From CAYQEC01 sp964416425 (GTDB lineage: Bacteria; Actinomycetota; Acidimicrobiia; Spongiisociales; UBA5794), in assembly GCA_964416425.1 (NCBI GenBank), contig CAYQEC010000018.1:1-53430 (forward strand): 53,430 bases of DNA, given 5' to 3'. Position numbers and translations under genes: made by a program. Within the stretch, counting starts at the first letter, position 1, and each line of letters starts with the position of its first letter. The notes under the pieces are model-generated. The model was not told the origin of the DNA. It saw only the letters and a program-made list of their open reading frames with translations, and did not search any database. Positions 53,139 to 53,430 of the stretch are shown here, one piece after another.

Positions 53139-53405
53139 TCAGATCCGACGCAGCGTCACATCACCGGCGTCGTCGATCTCCATCAGATAGCGACGTTCGT
53201 AGCTGACGAGGGTGATCAATATCCATGGCAGCAACCAGGCGCCAAAAAGCAGGAAAATCACGAAGTGAAGGAGGTGGTTGGGCCGGCGACCCCACACGAG
53301 TACCGCGTAGTGGTCACCCTGGGTCTCGACTCGCCACCGTCCCGGCTGGGCGAGCTTGGCGACGACTGCCTTGGTGAGCACCTGGCGCCGTTGCTCGTCG
53401 GTCAT
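53139..53405 (-). CDS. Small membrane protein of unknown function
   Basis: An 88-residue protein with a soluble N-terminal half (EQRRQVLTKAVVAKLAQPG) and a hydrophobic segment at about residues 47-67 (HFVIFLLFGAWLLPWILITL), possibly two short helices, followed by a short strand-rich tail (EIDDAGDVTLRRI). I do not recognise the family. The ATG at 53405 is preferred to the adjacent TTG. It is convergent with cimA across 128 bp in which nothing else was recognised. Confidence 0.65.
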   Translation of the reverse strand: MTDEQRRQVLTKAVVAKLAQPGRWRVETQGDHYAVLVWGRRPNHLLHFVIFLLFGAWLLPWILITLVSYERRYLMEIDDAGDVTLRRI

Positions 53406-53430
53406 CAAGGATCCCCCGCTCCATTCGGCT

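Overview
The window is high-GC DNA with short gaps between genes, many 4-bp ATGA/GTGA start-stop overlaps, frequent GTG/TTG starts and many starts that look leaderless. A WhiB regulator, an F420-associated DUF2342 metalloprotease, a DivIVA-like coiled-coil protein, a UPF0182 membrane protein, a b558-type SdhCAB and a sigE/zinc anti-sigma locus together indicate an actinobacterium (Actinomycetota), most likely of an Acidimicrobiia-like lineage; the class is inference. A run of exactly 100 N inside a repetitive gene shows that this is a scaffolded draft assembly.

Layout. 1-9.5 kb: UPF0182, DivIVA-like and PDZ/Lon-type protease genes, then DUF6159, sortase, BioY and PaaN. 9.8-17.5 kb: a complete phosphate module, pstS-pstC-pstA-pstB-phoU on the minus strand, divergent from a PhoR-type kinase, its response regulator and a HEAT-repeat protein. 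Two matching four-unit PHO-box arrays lie between the two arms. 17.5-22.5 kb: DUF4328, moaE, an HtrA-type protease, the DUF2342 metalloprotease and a peroxiredoxin. 22.5-26.2 kb: an envelope-stress locus (ECF sigma, tandem zinc-finger anti-sigma, RseB-like protein) with an autoregulatory-looking promoter, then tatA, an unknown membrane-anchored protein and whiB. 26.5-34.3 kb: sdhCAB, an SCP2-like protein, HU, mdh, a metalloprotease-like lipoprotein and icd. 34.6-43.6 kb: a long minus-strand series pcrA, B12-binding protein, sucC, sucD, lysE-type exporter, purN, purH, folD, DUF6141. 43.7-51.0 kb: a REC-GAF regulator and a CheA-like hybrid kinase, both downstream of guaA, guaB3 and trpS. 51.2-53.4 kb: cimA and a small membrane protein.

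The genes divide into phosphate sensing and uptake, TCA-cycle enzymes (sdh, mdh, icd, sucCD, with a B12-binding mutase subunit that would feed succinyl-CoA), purine synthesis (purN, purH, folD, guaB3, guaA) and cell-envelope proteins.

The most notable non-coding finding is the 390-bp gap between trpS and cimA. It appears to hold two divergent ribosome-mediated attenuators: a Trp-rich leader peptide with mutually exclusive hairpins before trpS, and an Ile-containing leader peptide with an intrinsic terminator before cimA, the first enzyme of citramalate-route isoleucine synthesis. Other notable points are the duplicated PHO-box arrays, a dispersed palindromic repeat family at three intergenic loci, a homopolymer frameshift in the DUF6141 gene, and an assembly gap whose true length can be constrained by reading frame. 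No tRNA, rRNA, CRISPR array or transposase was seen.
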